NCBI GenBank assembly: GCA_942159475.1
Contig: OW804095.1
Coordinates: 149,162,808-149,226,807, forward strand
DNA from: Sthenelais limicola
Taxonomy: Eukaryota > Annelida > Polychaeta > Phyllodocida > Sigalionidae
Direction: 5' to 3'
DNA length: 64,000 bases
The translations under genes and the position numbers were made by a program. The notes beneath the pieces were generated by a model. It ran no database searches, was not told where the DNA came from, and saw only the letters and a list, made by a program, of their open reading frames with translations. Shown here piece after piece: positions 55,201 through 59,895 of the stretch. How positions within the stretch are numbered: the first letter of the stretch is position 1; each line of letters opens with the position of its first letter.

Positions 55201-55594
55201 AAGCTTATTGTGCTGATCTCCGATAACTATTCCTTCGATCTCCTCATCCTGCCTTATCTTCTCTGCTAGTCTTTCGACCACCAAAGTAAACAAGGTGGAT
55301 TGTACTCATTGTTTAACAATATCTGTATTTTTTATTTTTTCTAAATTTAGGTGAGTCAGATGAATATTGATGATGAGACGATCGCGCGGAGTATCGCCAA
55401 CAAGCTGGGCGACACGCCAGGCGTCTCCTACTCTGAGATAGCCAAGCGGGCCATTGAGTCAGGCCGCACAGAGCTCGCCATCAGGCTCCTAGACTTTGAG
55501 CCTCGTGCTGCCGAGCAGGTGCCCCTCCTCATGAAGATGAAGAGGGACGAGTTGGCACTGTCTAAAGCTATAGAGAGTGGCGACACTGATCTGG
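31076..55594 (+). CDS. VPS16: VPS16, core subunit of HOPS/CORVET (14 exons, 3' end missing)
   Basis: VPS16 bridges the HOPS and CORVET tethering complexes and binds the SM protein VPS33; they drive endosome-lysosome fusion. The exons join in phase to about 567 codons. Landmarks match animal VPS16: NWNPLG-type start ([11 protein letters not shown]), [92 protein letters not shown] and [12 protein letters not shown]. The N-terminal beta-propeller and the start of the alpha-solenoid are present; roughly the last 270 residues lie past the window. Start ATG at 31076 has the context AAGATGG. Two nested genes and many mobile elements sit in its introns. Confidence 0.93.
32061..32149 (+). CDS. VPS16: VPS16 exon 2
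   Basis: Acceptor TAACTTACAG, donor ATTG before GTTGGT (a weak but consistent donor). Reads [15 protein letters not shown] then [14 protein letters not shown], the conserved [10 protein letters not shown] block. Confidence 0.9.
32611..32717 (+). CDS. VPS16: VPS16 exon 3
   Basis: Acceptor TATATTGTAG, donor AGG before GTAAGT. Reads [13 protein letters not shown] to [18 protein letters not shown], a propeller strand in VPS16. Confidence 0.9.
33196..33324 (+). CDS. VPS16: VPS16 exon 4
   Basis: Acceptor TTCCAG, donor GAT before GTAAGT; 43 whole codons from [12 protein letters not shown] to FKRTISMGD, including [14 protein letters not shown]. Confidence 0.93.
33606..33750 (+). CDS. VPS16: VPS16 exon 5
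   Basis: Acceptor GCCCACAG, donor CCCG before GTAGGC. Reads [20 protein letters not shown] then [15 protein letters not shown] and LAEVP. Confidence 0.92.
34536..34654 (+). CDS. VPS16: VPS16 exon 6
   Basis: Acceptor CTATTTCAG, donor CAG before GTACGG. Reads [19 protein letters not shown], then [15 protein letters not shown]; the DLYLLDH motif is conserved in VPS16. Confidence 0.92.
35181..35300 (+). CDS. VPS16: VPS16 exon 7
   Basis: Acceptor TGTCCTCCAG, donor CAA before GTAATG; 40 codons. [16 protein letters not shown] and LLWIG match the propeller repeat of VPS16. Confidence 0.92.
35671..35853 (+). repeat. 45-bp tandem array duplicating the exon 8 acceptor
   Basis: Four full units with CAG at 35671, 35716, 35761 and 35806 lead into the real acceptor CAG at 35851; the spacing is exactly 45 each time. 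Each unit carries TTATTCAG followed by AATGTGTATTGCGAG or a variant, that is, the acceptor plus the first five codons of exon 8. Read in the VPS16 frame every extra unit reaches TAA right after the copied codons, so use of an upstream acceptor would truncate the protein. Confidence 0.88.
35854..35909 (+). CDS. VPS16: VPS16 exon 8
   Basis: Short exon, [18 protein letters not shown] plus two bases of Trp, donor TG before GTGAGT. It aligns to the CEFNC...QMVW region of vertebrate VPS16. Its start is the last unit of a 45-bp tandem array. Confidence 0.87.
36272..36346 (+). CDS. VPS16: VPS16 exon 9 (followed by a U12-like donor)
   Basis: Acceptor TTGTTTAAG; completes Trp, then reads [18 protein letters not shown] and PQKDWV plus AA. 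The chosen end lies before ATATCCTT (36347-36354), the consensus of a U12 AT-initial donor. An alternative end at TGG (36341) before GTTAAA would keep frame but drop two residues against other VPS16 proteins. Confidence 0.75.
   Translation: MRNWCYLCVLGQHSPHRRPSERLG
36672..36859 (-). mobile_element. MITE family 3, copy B
   Basis: TACTGTAAACGTA and TACGTTTACAGTA inverted ends; the interior has TTTCGCGC and AATAAAT blocks and is in reverse order to copy A at 11550. It ends 16 bases before the predicted U12 branch site of the intron. Confidence 0.82.
36891..37062 (+). CDS. VPS16: VPS16 exon 10
   Basis: Reads (K)[27 protein letters not shown] and [20 protein letters not shown], then donor CAG before GTGAGT. 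The start at 36891 assumes the U12-type model, which aligns without a gap to vertebrate VPS16 before LVPE. With a GT-AG model it would start at 36892. Confidence 0.82.
37025..37229 (+). repeat. 54-bp direct duplication of exon 10 end plus donor
   Basis: 37025-37078 (last 38 bases of exon 10 and the first 16 bases of the intron) is repeated base for base at 37176-37229. The copy has its own intact donor CAG before GTGAGT at 37214. Using it would lengthen the exon by 151 bases and shift the frame. Confidence 0.9.
37444..37628. mobile_element. Foldback element, about 75-bp arms
   Basis: The arm GGTCTCCACTGGCTGCGGTA... (37447 onward) and its reverse complement ...TACCGCAGCCAGTGGAGACC (ending about 37625) pair over about 70-75 bases with mismatches. 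It lies in VPS16 intron 10. No coding capacity. Confidence 0.8.
38284..38409 (+). CDS. VPS16: VPS16 exon 11
   Basis: Acceptor CCTGTAG, donor AGG before GTGAGT; 42 codons [19 protein letters not shown] then [15 protein letters not shown] and QKALLR. Marks the start of the alpha-solenoid. Confidence 0.93.
39657..41264 (+). CDS. Intronless TALE-class homeodomain protein, SPILE-like candidate
   Basis: A 535-residue DNA-binding protein with no intron. The start ATG at 39657 sits in GGCAAGATGG, a strong context; the ORF upstream begins only with TTG. Residues about 181-243 form a TALE homeodomain: the helix 1-2 loop has NPYPTDEEK (three extra residues) and helix 3 has [12 protein letters not shown]. 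Residues about 75-165 are predicted helical. From about residue 300 the chain is built of short [17 protein letters not shown] units of PQHV/QQV type, about 200 residues. Divergence from PBC, MEIS, IRX and TGIF types, together with no introns, fits the spiralian TALE (SPILE) expansion used in early embryonic patterning; this is inference. It is nested in VPS16 intron 11, same strand. Confidence 0.85.
   Translation: MAGIVGRMACNPMSISQDLISLFHHPMFTDLQATLTKDVSQSAIPYSLVQSGAASDLHTSEGETFPTPKHQTDRMDMIVDDAALQAEFRQLSTLNNAKINELELFYQTQSASIITQRTDAIDRVNTRGRHMSPEQFENEVDHVTRFYDTQQHHLSRRISSSLQLVKAALPKNMAPPPAPTRKKNKSRHLGGEAVEIMRTWYEEHMDNPYPTDEEKASIAEQGDLSLAQVKAWFANKRNRTLNTRPKRQKFRQIQQQQMKSVCNRLEPDHAGTSGACTRSDYAHLLEEISDLITITAMPQHVPPQQVSPPQHVPSPQVPPLHVPSQQVPSQHVPSQCKVEPPLSQAHHTQHVSPSQHVPPQHVSPPQQVPPQHVPPQHVSPPQQVPPQHVPPQHVPSQHVSPPQHVPSQHVPSQHVSPPQHVPPPQHVTSQHILPQHMPSQCKVEPPLSLALHTQHIPPQQVCPPQQVPSQQVPPQHVPPPHVAPQHVPTQHMPFQHVSPPQHVAPQHMPVDTLPPSIENVADINLEAVNNLSALS
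40540..41180 (+). repeat. Codon-level repeat in homeobox C-terminal region
   Basis: Units of 15-24 bases such as CAGCATGTGCCTCCTCAACA keep the reading frame and encode Pro-Gln-His-Val. A block around CAATGTAAGGTGGA(G/A)CCACC occurs twice (40660 and 40973), suggesting a larger duplication of about 310 bp. The antisense frame is also open but has no independent support. Confidence 0.85.
41325..41345 (+). terminator. Possible polyadenylation signal of the homeobox gene
   Basis: AGTGAATTAAACGC contains ATTAAA, a common variant of the polyadenylation hexamer, about 65 bases after the stop codon. No stronger AATAAA is seen in the next 200 bases. Confidence 0.35.
41776..41992. repeat. C-rich tract (CCCCTC/CCCTGCC)n
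   Basis: About 215 bases of C-rich sequence on the plus strand ending in (CCCCCT)n. The G-rich minus strand could form quadruplexes. Glycine/arginine ORFs on the minus strand are artefacts. Confidence 0.9.
42631..42779 (+). mobile_element. SINE/LINE-tail-like repeat, copy 1
   Basis: A CT-rich start, TTTCCTGGGTAT, CATAAACTGCCTCCCTCTCA and the tail AAGGGCGTAAAGCAACCAAT followed by (CTCA)n. The same 145-bp sequence recurs at 46321-46465 with a different microsatellite tail. A short conserved 3' part with a simple-repeat tail fits retroposition. Confidence 0.7.
42790..43090 (+). mobile_element. Candidate solo LTR, plus orientation
   Basis: CACCTGGCCAATCAG (CCAAT box), GCTATAAGAC (TATA-like) and ACCAGGAATAAATG (polyadenylation signal) lie in LTR order, with a 12-bp hairpin GGGCCTAATGAA/TTCATTAGGCCC between them. 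Shared blocks with 44834-45085 suggest one LTR family. The ends and a target-site duplication were not found. Confidence 0.45.
44426..44553 (+). CDS. VPS16: VPS16 exon 12 (followed by a U12 GT-AG intron)
   Basis: Acceptor TATTTTCCAG; reads [33 protein letters not shown] and TLGVPLTYT plus CA. The donor is CA before GTATCCTTAT, matching the U12-type GTATCCTT consensus. Confidence 0.93.
44554..45502 (+). other. VPS16 intron 12, U12-type
   Basis: Donor GTATCCTT (44554-44561), branch site TCCTTAAC (45483-45490) 12 bases before the acceptor CTGCCAG. All three match minor-spliceosome consensus and there is no long pyrimidine tract. It also holds the LTR-like sequence at 44834-45085 and a poly-A run near 45393. 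Confidence 0.88.
44834..45085 (-). mobile_element. Candidate solo LTR, minus orientation
   Basis: On the minus strand it starts TGTGTTGAAGG, has ACCCTGATTGGTCG and CACCTGGCCAATTAA, GGCAATAAACC (polyadenylation signal) and ends TCCATTATAACA. TG...CA ends and the order of signals fit an LTR; a clean target-site duplication was not seen. A related U5-like piece lies at 34014-34130. Confidence 0.5.
45503..45647 (+). CDS. VPS16: VPS16 exon 13
   Basis: After the U12 acceptor the base A completes Gln; then [37 protein letters not shown] and [11 protein letters not shown], donor AAA before GTAAGA. Confidence 0.93.
46150..46600 (+). repeat. (AAAT)n microsatellites around SINE-like copy 2
   Basis: AAATAAATAAAT blocks at 46165-46260 and 46465-46580 flank the second copy of the SINE/LINE-tail repeat (46321-46465). 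TACAAATGTTTTATAATAAA recurs four times among them. Confidence 0.85.
46767..47636 (+). CDS. Intronless membrane-anchored class I SAM-dependent methyltransferase
   Basis: 289 residues from ATG at 46767. Residues about 8-29 form an uncleaved signal anchor (type II membrane protein), then a short lumenal or extracellular stem. The C-terminal part is a class I methyltransferase of the Methyltransf_24 type: motif [10 protein letters not shown] (137-145), acidic strand-2 end YAFDAD, then [17 protein letters not shown] (209-225) with the acidic DG-H pattern and a later MDDVD. Substrate unknown. No introns and a gene-within-intron position suggest retroduplication or a family that lost introns. It is on the same strand as VPS16 and independent of its exons. 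Confidence 0.8.
   Translation: MNRQHACIWILSCLLAAVLFYVGFMTAGINWPWWMIQQPAPEPHHSLTFDWMTQDTWPVRNGYCRELLEKTNMHAFTYPQDYHLKLMKYESEMDRVLKSKGQNRMDVIGNTGMPAYFIQAMVNYLLANQSFVKTICEIGFNAGQGTFQYLTGNAKAKLYAFDADLLTYSRDMATYLNTTFNGRLEMIWGDSMVTIEKFIKERPEVKCDLLIIDGSHEYEFVKSDIKWFKLVANNKKHVLIMDDVDLQSVEVTKAWREATARGDAREIFNCTFQTDFTYHKGFGIGKYLF
49064..49153 (+). other. Exon-like segment of unknown origin
   Basis: TTTTACTTTCTGCGGCAG is a good acceptor; the frame after it reads [20 protein letters not shown] and ends before GTAAGA (CCCATA/GTAAGA). The polar helical sequence looks protein-like, but VPS16 has no place for it between exons 13 and 14. It may be an exon of another nested gene, an alternative exon or a fossil. 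Confidence 0.3.
50206..50250 (+). mobile_element. Short 3' end of the LINE family
   Basis: TGTAAATGTTTCTAATGAAT, AAAGATCCGATGTTGGAC and A7 match the 3' end of the LINE at 53137-55299 in opposite orientation. It includes AATAAA. Only about 39 bases are left, as expected of a severely 5'-truncated insertion. Confidence 0.7.
50362..50719. mobile_element. MITE with about 75-bp terminal inverted repeats and TA flanks
   Basis: CTGTCCAAAAAGTAGTTGAC at the left and GTCAACTACTTTTTGGACAG at the right are perfect; the pairing extends through ATTCCTTAGTCC and GGGGAGGGAAAAGTGGG. TA lies on both outer sides (50360-50361 and 50720-50721), fitting a Tc1/mariner-type non-autonomous element. It encodes nothing. 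Confidence 0.85.
51298..51552 (+). pseudogene. NADAR (YbiA-like) domain remnant with poly-A tail
   Basis: Translation in two frames gives [30 protein letters not shown], then (shifted) [13 protein letters not shown], an in-frame TAG, and [19 protein letters not shown]. The order of TGD-LSEAS-VWGIGM-NLL-WETIR is that of the C-terminal half of NADAR/DUF1768 proteins. A frameshift near 51390 and the stop near 51434 break it. AATAAA and about 20 A follow at once, so it is a retroposed piece, perhaps from a retroelement that carries this domain. Confidence 0.65.
51591..52600 (+). pseudogene. Decayed LINE, plus strand, with internal deletion
   Basis: [15 protein letters not shown] is the conserved region before the RT palm. 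After [13 protein letters not shown] the sequence jumps to [19 protein letters not shown], skipping the RT core, and later reaches [19 protein letters not shown]. The last parts are about 60 percent identical to the minus-strand LINE at 53524-55299. Many stops and shifts. Not functional. Confidence 0.8.
53137..55299 (-). mobile_element. 5'-truncated LINE with poly-A tail and 15-bp target-site duplication
   Basis: TTGTACTCATTGTTT occurs at 53122-53136 and at 55300-55314, exactly bounding the element. On the minus strand the element ends TCCGATGTTGGAC plus a poly-A run (T run on plus strand at 53134-53146). This is the signature of target-primed reverse transcription with 5' truncation. It lies antisense in VPS16 intron 13, its 5' end only 51 bases before exon 14. 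Confidence 0.9.
53524..55299 (-). CDS. LINE ORF2, C-terminal part (RT palm to zinc-knuckle region)
   Basis: Open frame of about 590 codons, entered directly from the truncation point (the first Met shown by an ORF caller is TTG). FADDISL near the start is the RT catalytic box; [11 protein letters not shown] and [12 protein letters not shown] follow, then the thumb and a zf-RVT-like [17 protein letters not shown]. The architecture is that of L1/Tx1-like LINEs. Endonuclease and the N-terminal RT are missing because of 5' truncation. The frame is intact, so the insertion looks young, but it cannot encode a whole enzyme. Confidence 0.88.
   Translation of the reverse strand, partial: STLFTLVVERLAEKIRQDEEIEGIVIGDQHNKLIQFADDISLTIKNEKSLLRALKTIQEFSKVSGLNLNIQKTKGFNIGNVHLADNALRDIKWVNEMKVLGIVLVYPRQHELMVEKNCNPISDNIKETANAWGNRNLSIKGKVTICNSLLVSKIQYVLSCIKIDERTIQKLEGNLLNFIWNNGSNKIGTKWLTQSHDRGGLGLRSIRNTIKVNRLRWVQRALSNPNSKWLNTLKTIDNRNTNDIFLSREKSRKNHNEFYHEIFDVWEKVFYNQHPESSIEVVNERIWRNIHIQSNKRTLNFNSWNTAGVKQVRDLYDNNIKFLSTQQLEDRYGLKVKQLEKQQLMHAIPRKWIRLIVPAELHAVNTKVMIRIGKDRVNILDTNAKTMYNMFIQNTKIDIPKLAKWSIILNTQDNLDDEEEWKRIFMLSYRVTRDIRLQSLQYKILHRNVCSNTYLKNIGIKTHNDCDYCGKRDSLLHFLIECRKVNELWSDIQLWISNLPGFSTTLRQPLSSKQILLGLEGRGVKILQINFILLVSKSYIHRQRLFGNNHILFDGFIIEIKKRLGALKVAAETNNTAEKQFKPWADIYVNL
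55351..55594 (+). CDS. VPS16: VPS16 exon 14
   Basis: Acceptor TCTAAATTTAG, then [57 protein letters not shown] and [12 protein letters not shown]; donor CTGG before GTAAGT leaves G for a Val codon. The gene continues beyond the window. Confidence 0.95.
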
Positions 55595-55610
55595 GTAAGT
55601 GTTAACCATG

Positions 55611-56035
55611 TGTAGTGAACCGCAGATTCGTGGGCGCGAGGTTACGAAATTCCGTAAAGAATCACGAATACGAGGAGATTCGTTTGAACCTGGTTTATTT
55701 CCCAAAGGTATACAGTTACAAAGGTTTTGTTACTGAAGCAAGGGTGCTTAATTTGAACAACAGAAGTATCTCGGTCCGCGGCGCGGCTCGAGTCCGTAGT
55801 GTTAAGCGAAGCCTGGATCCCCTTGCGGAGGTAGTAGTATCCTCCGCCTACCGTCCGTCGGAGGGTGTCTGCAGTGTCGTCTGCACGGTGGTCGTATGTC
55901 GCCCCCTGACGGAACTGGCCGGAACTGGTGGTAGTCGTCTCCGGCGCTGGTAGAAGTGCCCCCGCTGTCGTAGCCTGGATGGTGATTGGCGATAGTCGAC
56001 AGCCTCGCTGTATTCCGGGTGGCGGACCCACTACA
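55611..56035 (-). repeat. 3' LTR of the Gypsy element
   Basis: 425 bp bounded by TGTAGTG and CACTACA, perfect 7-bp inverted ends with TG...CA. On the minus strand GGGAAATAAACC supplies a polyadenylation signal in the R/U5 part. The neighbouring GTGAGGGGGCAG is a polypurine tract as expected 5' of a 3' LTR. Confidence 0.85.
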
Positions 56036-56482
56036 CTGCCCCCTCACTAGTTGGAGTTGAAGGGGTCCACGATAACTAGTTATGTAGGGTCCGCCGTGGC
56101 ACTAAGGAGATCCTCGTGGCTCCAGATCCTCGTGTGCAGCGGGGCAAATGTTATGCCACTCCGCCGCACGGATCCTAGAGCCAGGCTTGCACTCGCCCCC
56201 AAGGTTCGTAGCCTTCATAGGCCTAAAGAGGCCACCGGACATGCCTGTCCGTCCCAGTCTCGCAGCGCGGTACAACTGGAAGCGTACATTCGAAGCAATA
56301 AAAAATTTTCGTGCACGAGCTTTATTAATAAAAGCGAGGCTAGTGAGCCATACTAGCCTTGCGGATAAAAACCACCACCTGCGAGGAGGAGAGCCCCCCC
56401 CCTCGCTGTGAGATGAACCCACACGAGACAGCCGCCTCGGGGGATCGCAGTGCTGATCCCAATCCCTATGGGGGGGGGAGTT

Positions 56483-59400
56483 CTAGACGAACTCCCCTGC
56501 CTCCTTCGCCTCAGCGTCCCCCTCCGTTTTGGAGATGCCGTGAAGCGAGAGATTCCCAATAAGGGCTTCATCGAACGGGTCGAAACGCGAATCTGGGACG
56601 ACAACTATGTTGTCTTCTTGTCCCAGATCGTCGTATATTAACGCCGTTTCGGAGTCCGACTCCTGCAGCAGCTCGTGCTCTTCCCCGTCCGATATTTCTA
56701 CCGACTTGTCAGAGCCCGAGCCTGCTGCCGCCAGATGGTCCACGGGAGTGGTACCTTCGTCCGTGCGAGGCCATGGTAGCGCGATCGCATCACCATTTCC
56801 CTCGACCCCTTCCACACTCGTACCCGTGGGCGCGGTGACGGGAAGACTGAACGTATCCAACGAAGGTAGCGCCTCGTCCAACTTTGGGGAGGCCTCACCG
56901 CTCGGAGGCGGTGCCGGCCGTGCCACCAAAGTTTTGTCCTCTATAAAGGAGAGGCGCTTGGTCGCCGAGGAGACGTCCCCTCGGGGTGGTCTGTACGAAC
57001 GGGGCGTGGAGGAAGCAGCCGGAGTTACCTCGACCGAATCCTCTGCTTCCGCGGATTGGCTAGCCGAGGGCATGTTAGGCCCCCACCTAGCTGCTGACAT
57101 CCGCGGAGCTAATCCCGTGCCCGTACACACGCTCTGATTCTCACGTTGCCGAGTTAAGTCAGTAACGCCGATGAGCGTGCCACCCGTATCCATAGGGATC
57201 CCCGCGGGGTCCACTACCTGGATGGAGGGAGGTTCTATCCCGTGGGATAGTGGAAAGGCCGGCCGGCGCGAATTGAGAGCCTCAACTCGCAGCCGACTCT
57301 CTGTCTCACGGAGCTCTTGAATCTCCTGATTCAGCTTGGCCTGCTGCCGTTCAGCTTCCTCCTTCTCCTCTTCCTCGCGGAAGAATGCCATGTCGTGGGC
57401 CGACTGCTCCTTGTCTAGCAGACGTTGTCGCTCGAAAGCTTCCCGCTTGGCCGTCTCAGCTAGACGAACGGCTTCCTCCTGTTGGAGCCGTTGCTGTTCT
57501 GCTTGCCGCAGAGCAGCCTCCTCCTGCCGGAGTCGCTGCTCTTCGGCCTCCCGTAGAGCAGCCTCCTCCCGTTGGAGTCGTAGGTCTTCCGCCTGTCGCA
57601 GAGTTTCCTCTTCCCGGAGTTTCCTCTCCAAGGCCTCTTTGACCAGGCGTGTCTCGGCTAGAGTCGTCTCCCGTTGGACACGGAGCCGCTCTGCCTCAAC
57701 CCGACCCTGCTCGAAACGACGCTGTGCCGCCGCCTTCTCCTCCTTTCGAGCAGTTGACCCCTCGTGCGGGTCTACCTCCATCTCTGTCTCCGTACCACAG
57801 AGAGGGGTCGCGTTAGCGAGCGCTGATGCCCCCGCGGTAGAGGACACCTTCGTATTCGCGACGCGGGTGGGCGCGCGGGCTTGAGCATGGGTGGGAGTGC
57901 CCCGACCTACACCTCCGAAAAGAGGTTTGGCGGTCTGACGATCACCCGGACCGAAACCCGGAGGAATGGTCGGCTCCGCGCGCAAAGCTCGATTGAACTT
58001 TTCGCGGACCTCCAACTTCCTCTGTTCCAGGCGCAGAATCGGATTCTGCACCGGAGGAGCCGTCTCTACCCTTGGTGGTGGGGGAGACGCGGGTTGCATA
58101 GCCCGTTGTGCGGCCTGTGCCCGCAGCAGAGTGACCTCCGCATGCAGCTCCTGGTTCTCCCGGCGAAGTCCGTTGACTTGCGTATCGAGAAGGTTTACCC
58201 TCTCGACCAGGAGTTCCTGCTCGTTGAGGGACCTGTTAAGGTCCTCCATGAGCTGCGCGATTTCCGCTTGGCTATCAACCAAACGGTCCACGTTATCGAG
58301 AGGCCTGTAGGTCTCTGCGATATCGACACAGAAGCCTTCCAGCGACTCTTGTAGAGCCAGCCGGAGGACCGCTGCGCGATCAGCCACCACCTTTCGGGTA
58401 CGGGCGATGCCCGCCCGATCGACTTCGGGTGGGGGTGACGGACCCGGCTGAGGGTCCGGCACGGTGGCACTAGGTGCTCTACCTTCCGCGGCTGCGGGTG
58501 CGGGGCGACGCGACTTCTGTAGGACCGTAAGTCCTGTAGGCGCGGGCAAGTTGGGGAATTCCTTCTCCTTTGTGGACGGAATTTTATATCCGTCCAGCCA
58601 AGCGTTCCTGTCGGGAATCGGCGCGTCCACGAGTTTCGGACGTTTCTCGGGCCGCTTTTCCGTGTCGGAACGGTCCGATTTGTCCGACTTATCGGAACCC
58701 TTCTTCTTCCTCTTCGTCTTCCCCGTTCGTTTAGGCTTGGTAATGTCCTTTTCCAACGGGTACTTGGAGGTGAAGTTTTGTTCCTTTGCGTTCCTCAGAA
58801 TGGCTTCCGAGGTTGCAGAGGCAAGGTGGAGCGTGCTTTTGTATCCCCACTGTGGGAGATACGAAACGCCCACGCGCTCAAGAACCGGCATAATTTTATC
58901 GACAGCCTTTTTACGGGCCATCTTATGCGGCTCCTTTGACCCGTGGGCCACGATGTCGGAGCGACGGTCCCCGGTTACGGGACAATACCCAATCGGACAC
59001 CGCCAAACCGGTGTCACGGGGGTATGCACTTCACACAGGTGTCTGGTGAAGAGAAGCCGCGACTTAAATATCTGCGGCTTACCGACAAGCGCCTCCGTTC
59101 TGCAGAGCAGGAACGGGCACCGCGAACCCTCTTCGTAGAGGAGCATAGCCATTTGAAGCTTACGGTCGGCTTCAAACGAGTACGCTAGATCTGCCGTTCG
59201 CAAGACCTTACGGGGGTTAGTACAGGTTTCAAAGAACCGTTTGTACTCCTCCACGGAGACCGCTTTGTGGTACTCCGGGTAGTCGGGGAAACGATCGACC
59301 TCCGATGGGTCACGGACCGCCTCCTTACGCTCTCGCTCGTTCGCGGGGAGTAGAGAAAGAACCGGCTTCTTTCCATCCCCCCACTTGAGCTTCTTCGCCG

Positions 59401-59617
59401 CGGCGTTGAGAGCTTTGTGCCGGCGGTACTTGCCGGCAGCCGCATCGGGGTCTTTTAGGCCATCCGACGGGCTCGCGTCTGAGTCATCCGAGTGACTTGC
59501 CGGACCTTCCACCTCACGTTTGAGGCGGCGGTCGCGCTCACGACGAACACGCCGTTTGCGATTGGCTGCAGTCTCCTCGAAGGATTCTGCGGCCGAGTGT
59601 CCGCTGTCATCGCTCAT
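56483..59617 (-). CDS. Extra ORF of the Gypsy element: two C2H2-like fingers plus coiled coils
   Basis: 1044 residues from ATG at 59617. Residues 1-110 are charged and low complexity. Two zinc-finger-like units follow: C167, C172, H193, H198 and C207, C212, H225, H231. A basic stretch (KRTGKTKRKKKG) near 295-310 looks like a nuclear localisation signal. About 430-500 and 610-770 are heptad-rich coiled coils, the second with QRLQQEEAALR-like repeats of about 14 residues. The C-terminal third is acidic and disordered. There is no transmembrane segment, so it is not a usual Env, and no CCHC knuckle. It may be a Gag-like structural protein in an unusual place or a captured gene. GC content and codon use match the element, not the host introns. 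Confidence 0.8.
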   Translation of the reverse strand: MSDDSGHSAAESFEETAANRKRRVRRERDRRLKREVEGPASHSDDSDASPSDGLKDPDAAAGKYRRHKALNAAAKKLKWGDGKKPVLSLLPANERERKEAVRDPSEVDRFPDYPEYHKAVSVEEYKRFFETCTNPRKVLRTADLAYSFEADRKLQMAMLLYEEGSRCPFLLCRTEALVGKPQIFKSRLLFTRHLCEVHTPVTPVWRCPIGYCPVTGDRRSDIVAHGSKEPHKMARKKAVDKIMPVLERVGVSYLPQWGYKSTLHLASATSEAILRNAKEQNFTSKYPLEKDITKPKRTGKTKRKKKGSDKSDKSDRSDTEKRPEKRPKLVDAPIPDRNAWLDGYKIPSTKEKEFPNLPAPTGLTVLQKSRRPAPAAAEGRAPSATVPDPQPGPSPPPEVDRAGIARTRKVVADRAAVLRLALQESLEGFCVDIAETYRPLDNVDRLVDSQAEIAQLMEDLNRSLNEQELLVERVNLLDTQVNGLRRENQELHAEVTLLRAQAAQRAMQPASPPPPRVETAPPVQNPILRLEQRKLEVREKFNRALRAEPTIPPGFGPGDRQTAKPLFGGVGRGTPTHAQARAPTRVANTKVSSTAGASALANATPLCGTETEMEVDPHEGSTARKEEKAAAQRRFEQGRVEAERLRVQRETTLAETRLVKEALERKLREEETLRQAEDLRLQREEAALREAEEQRLRQEEAALRQAEQQRLQQEEAVRLAETAKREAFERQRLLDKEQSAHDMAFFREEEEKEEAERQQAKLNQEIQELRETESRLRVEALNSRRPAFPLSHGIEPPSIQVVDPAGIPMDTGGTLIGVTDLTRQRENQSVCTGTGLAPRMSAARWGPNMPSASQSAEAEDSVEVTPAASSTPRSYRPPRGDVSSATKRLSFIEDKTLVARPAPPPSGEASPKLDEALPSLDTFSLPVTAPTGTSVEGVEGNGDAIALPWPRTDEGTTPVDHLAAAGSGSDKSVEISDGEEHELLQESDSETALIYDDLGQEDNIVVVPDSRFDPFDEALIGNLSLHGISKTEGDAEAKEAGEFV

Positions 59618-59732
59618 GATGAGCGTGACTGCGGAATGCTACCCTACGGTAGAAGGGGGCTCGTCTCAGAGACAGTCCCCACTCGTTTCTTTTCCGTCCG
59701 CCTCGTCTCGTCCCCGAACACGAAGTCCGTAC

Positions 59733-59895
59733 CCTGTAATACAAAGTGGAACACTCAATTCACGGGTCACAATGAAATCTCGCACCCGAACGACCTAACC
59801 AGTAGTCCGCCGAGATAGAGGAGTACGGCAAACCACGAGTGTTTGCCGAAGTTAATTACCTCTCTCTTAGACTCGGGGCTCTTATATAGGGGGTC
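59733..59895 (-). promoter_or_regulatory. Promoter-like TATA box and possible splice acceptor upstream of the extra ORF
   Basis: On the minus strand CTATATAAGAGCC lies at about 59894-59882, some 270 bases before the ORF start, in a GC-rich setting typical of a TATA promoter. Closer in, TTTGTATTACAG (to 59734) looks like a splice acceptor. Either could give the extra ORF its own mRNA; which is real cannot be told from sequence. Confidence 0.45.

Larger units (their letters stand above)
45648..55350 (+). other. VPS16 intron 13 (9.7 kb), host of a methyltransferase gene and LINE remains
   Basis: Contains (AAAT)n microsatellites, the intronless methyltransferase, an orphan exon-like segment near 49064, a TA-flanked MITE, a broken NADAR sequence, a decayed LINE (+) and a truncated LINE (-). 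Other stretches (47900-48950, 49180-50200, 52620-53120) show nothing recognisable. Confidence 0.8.
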
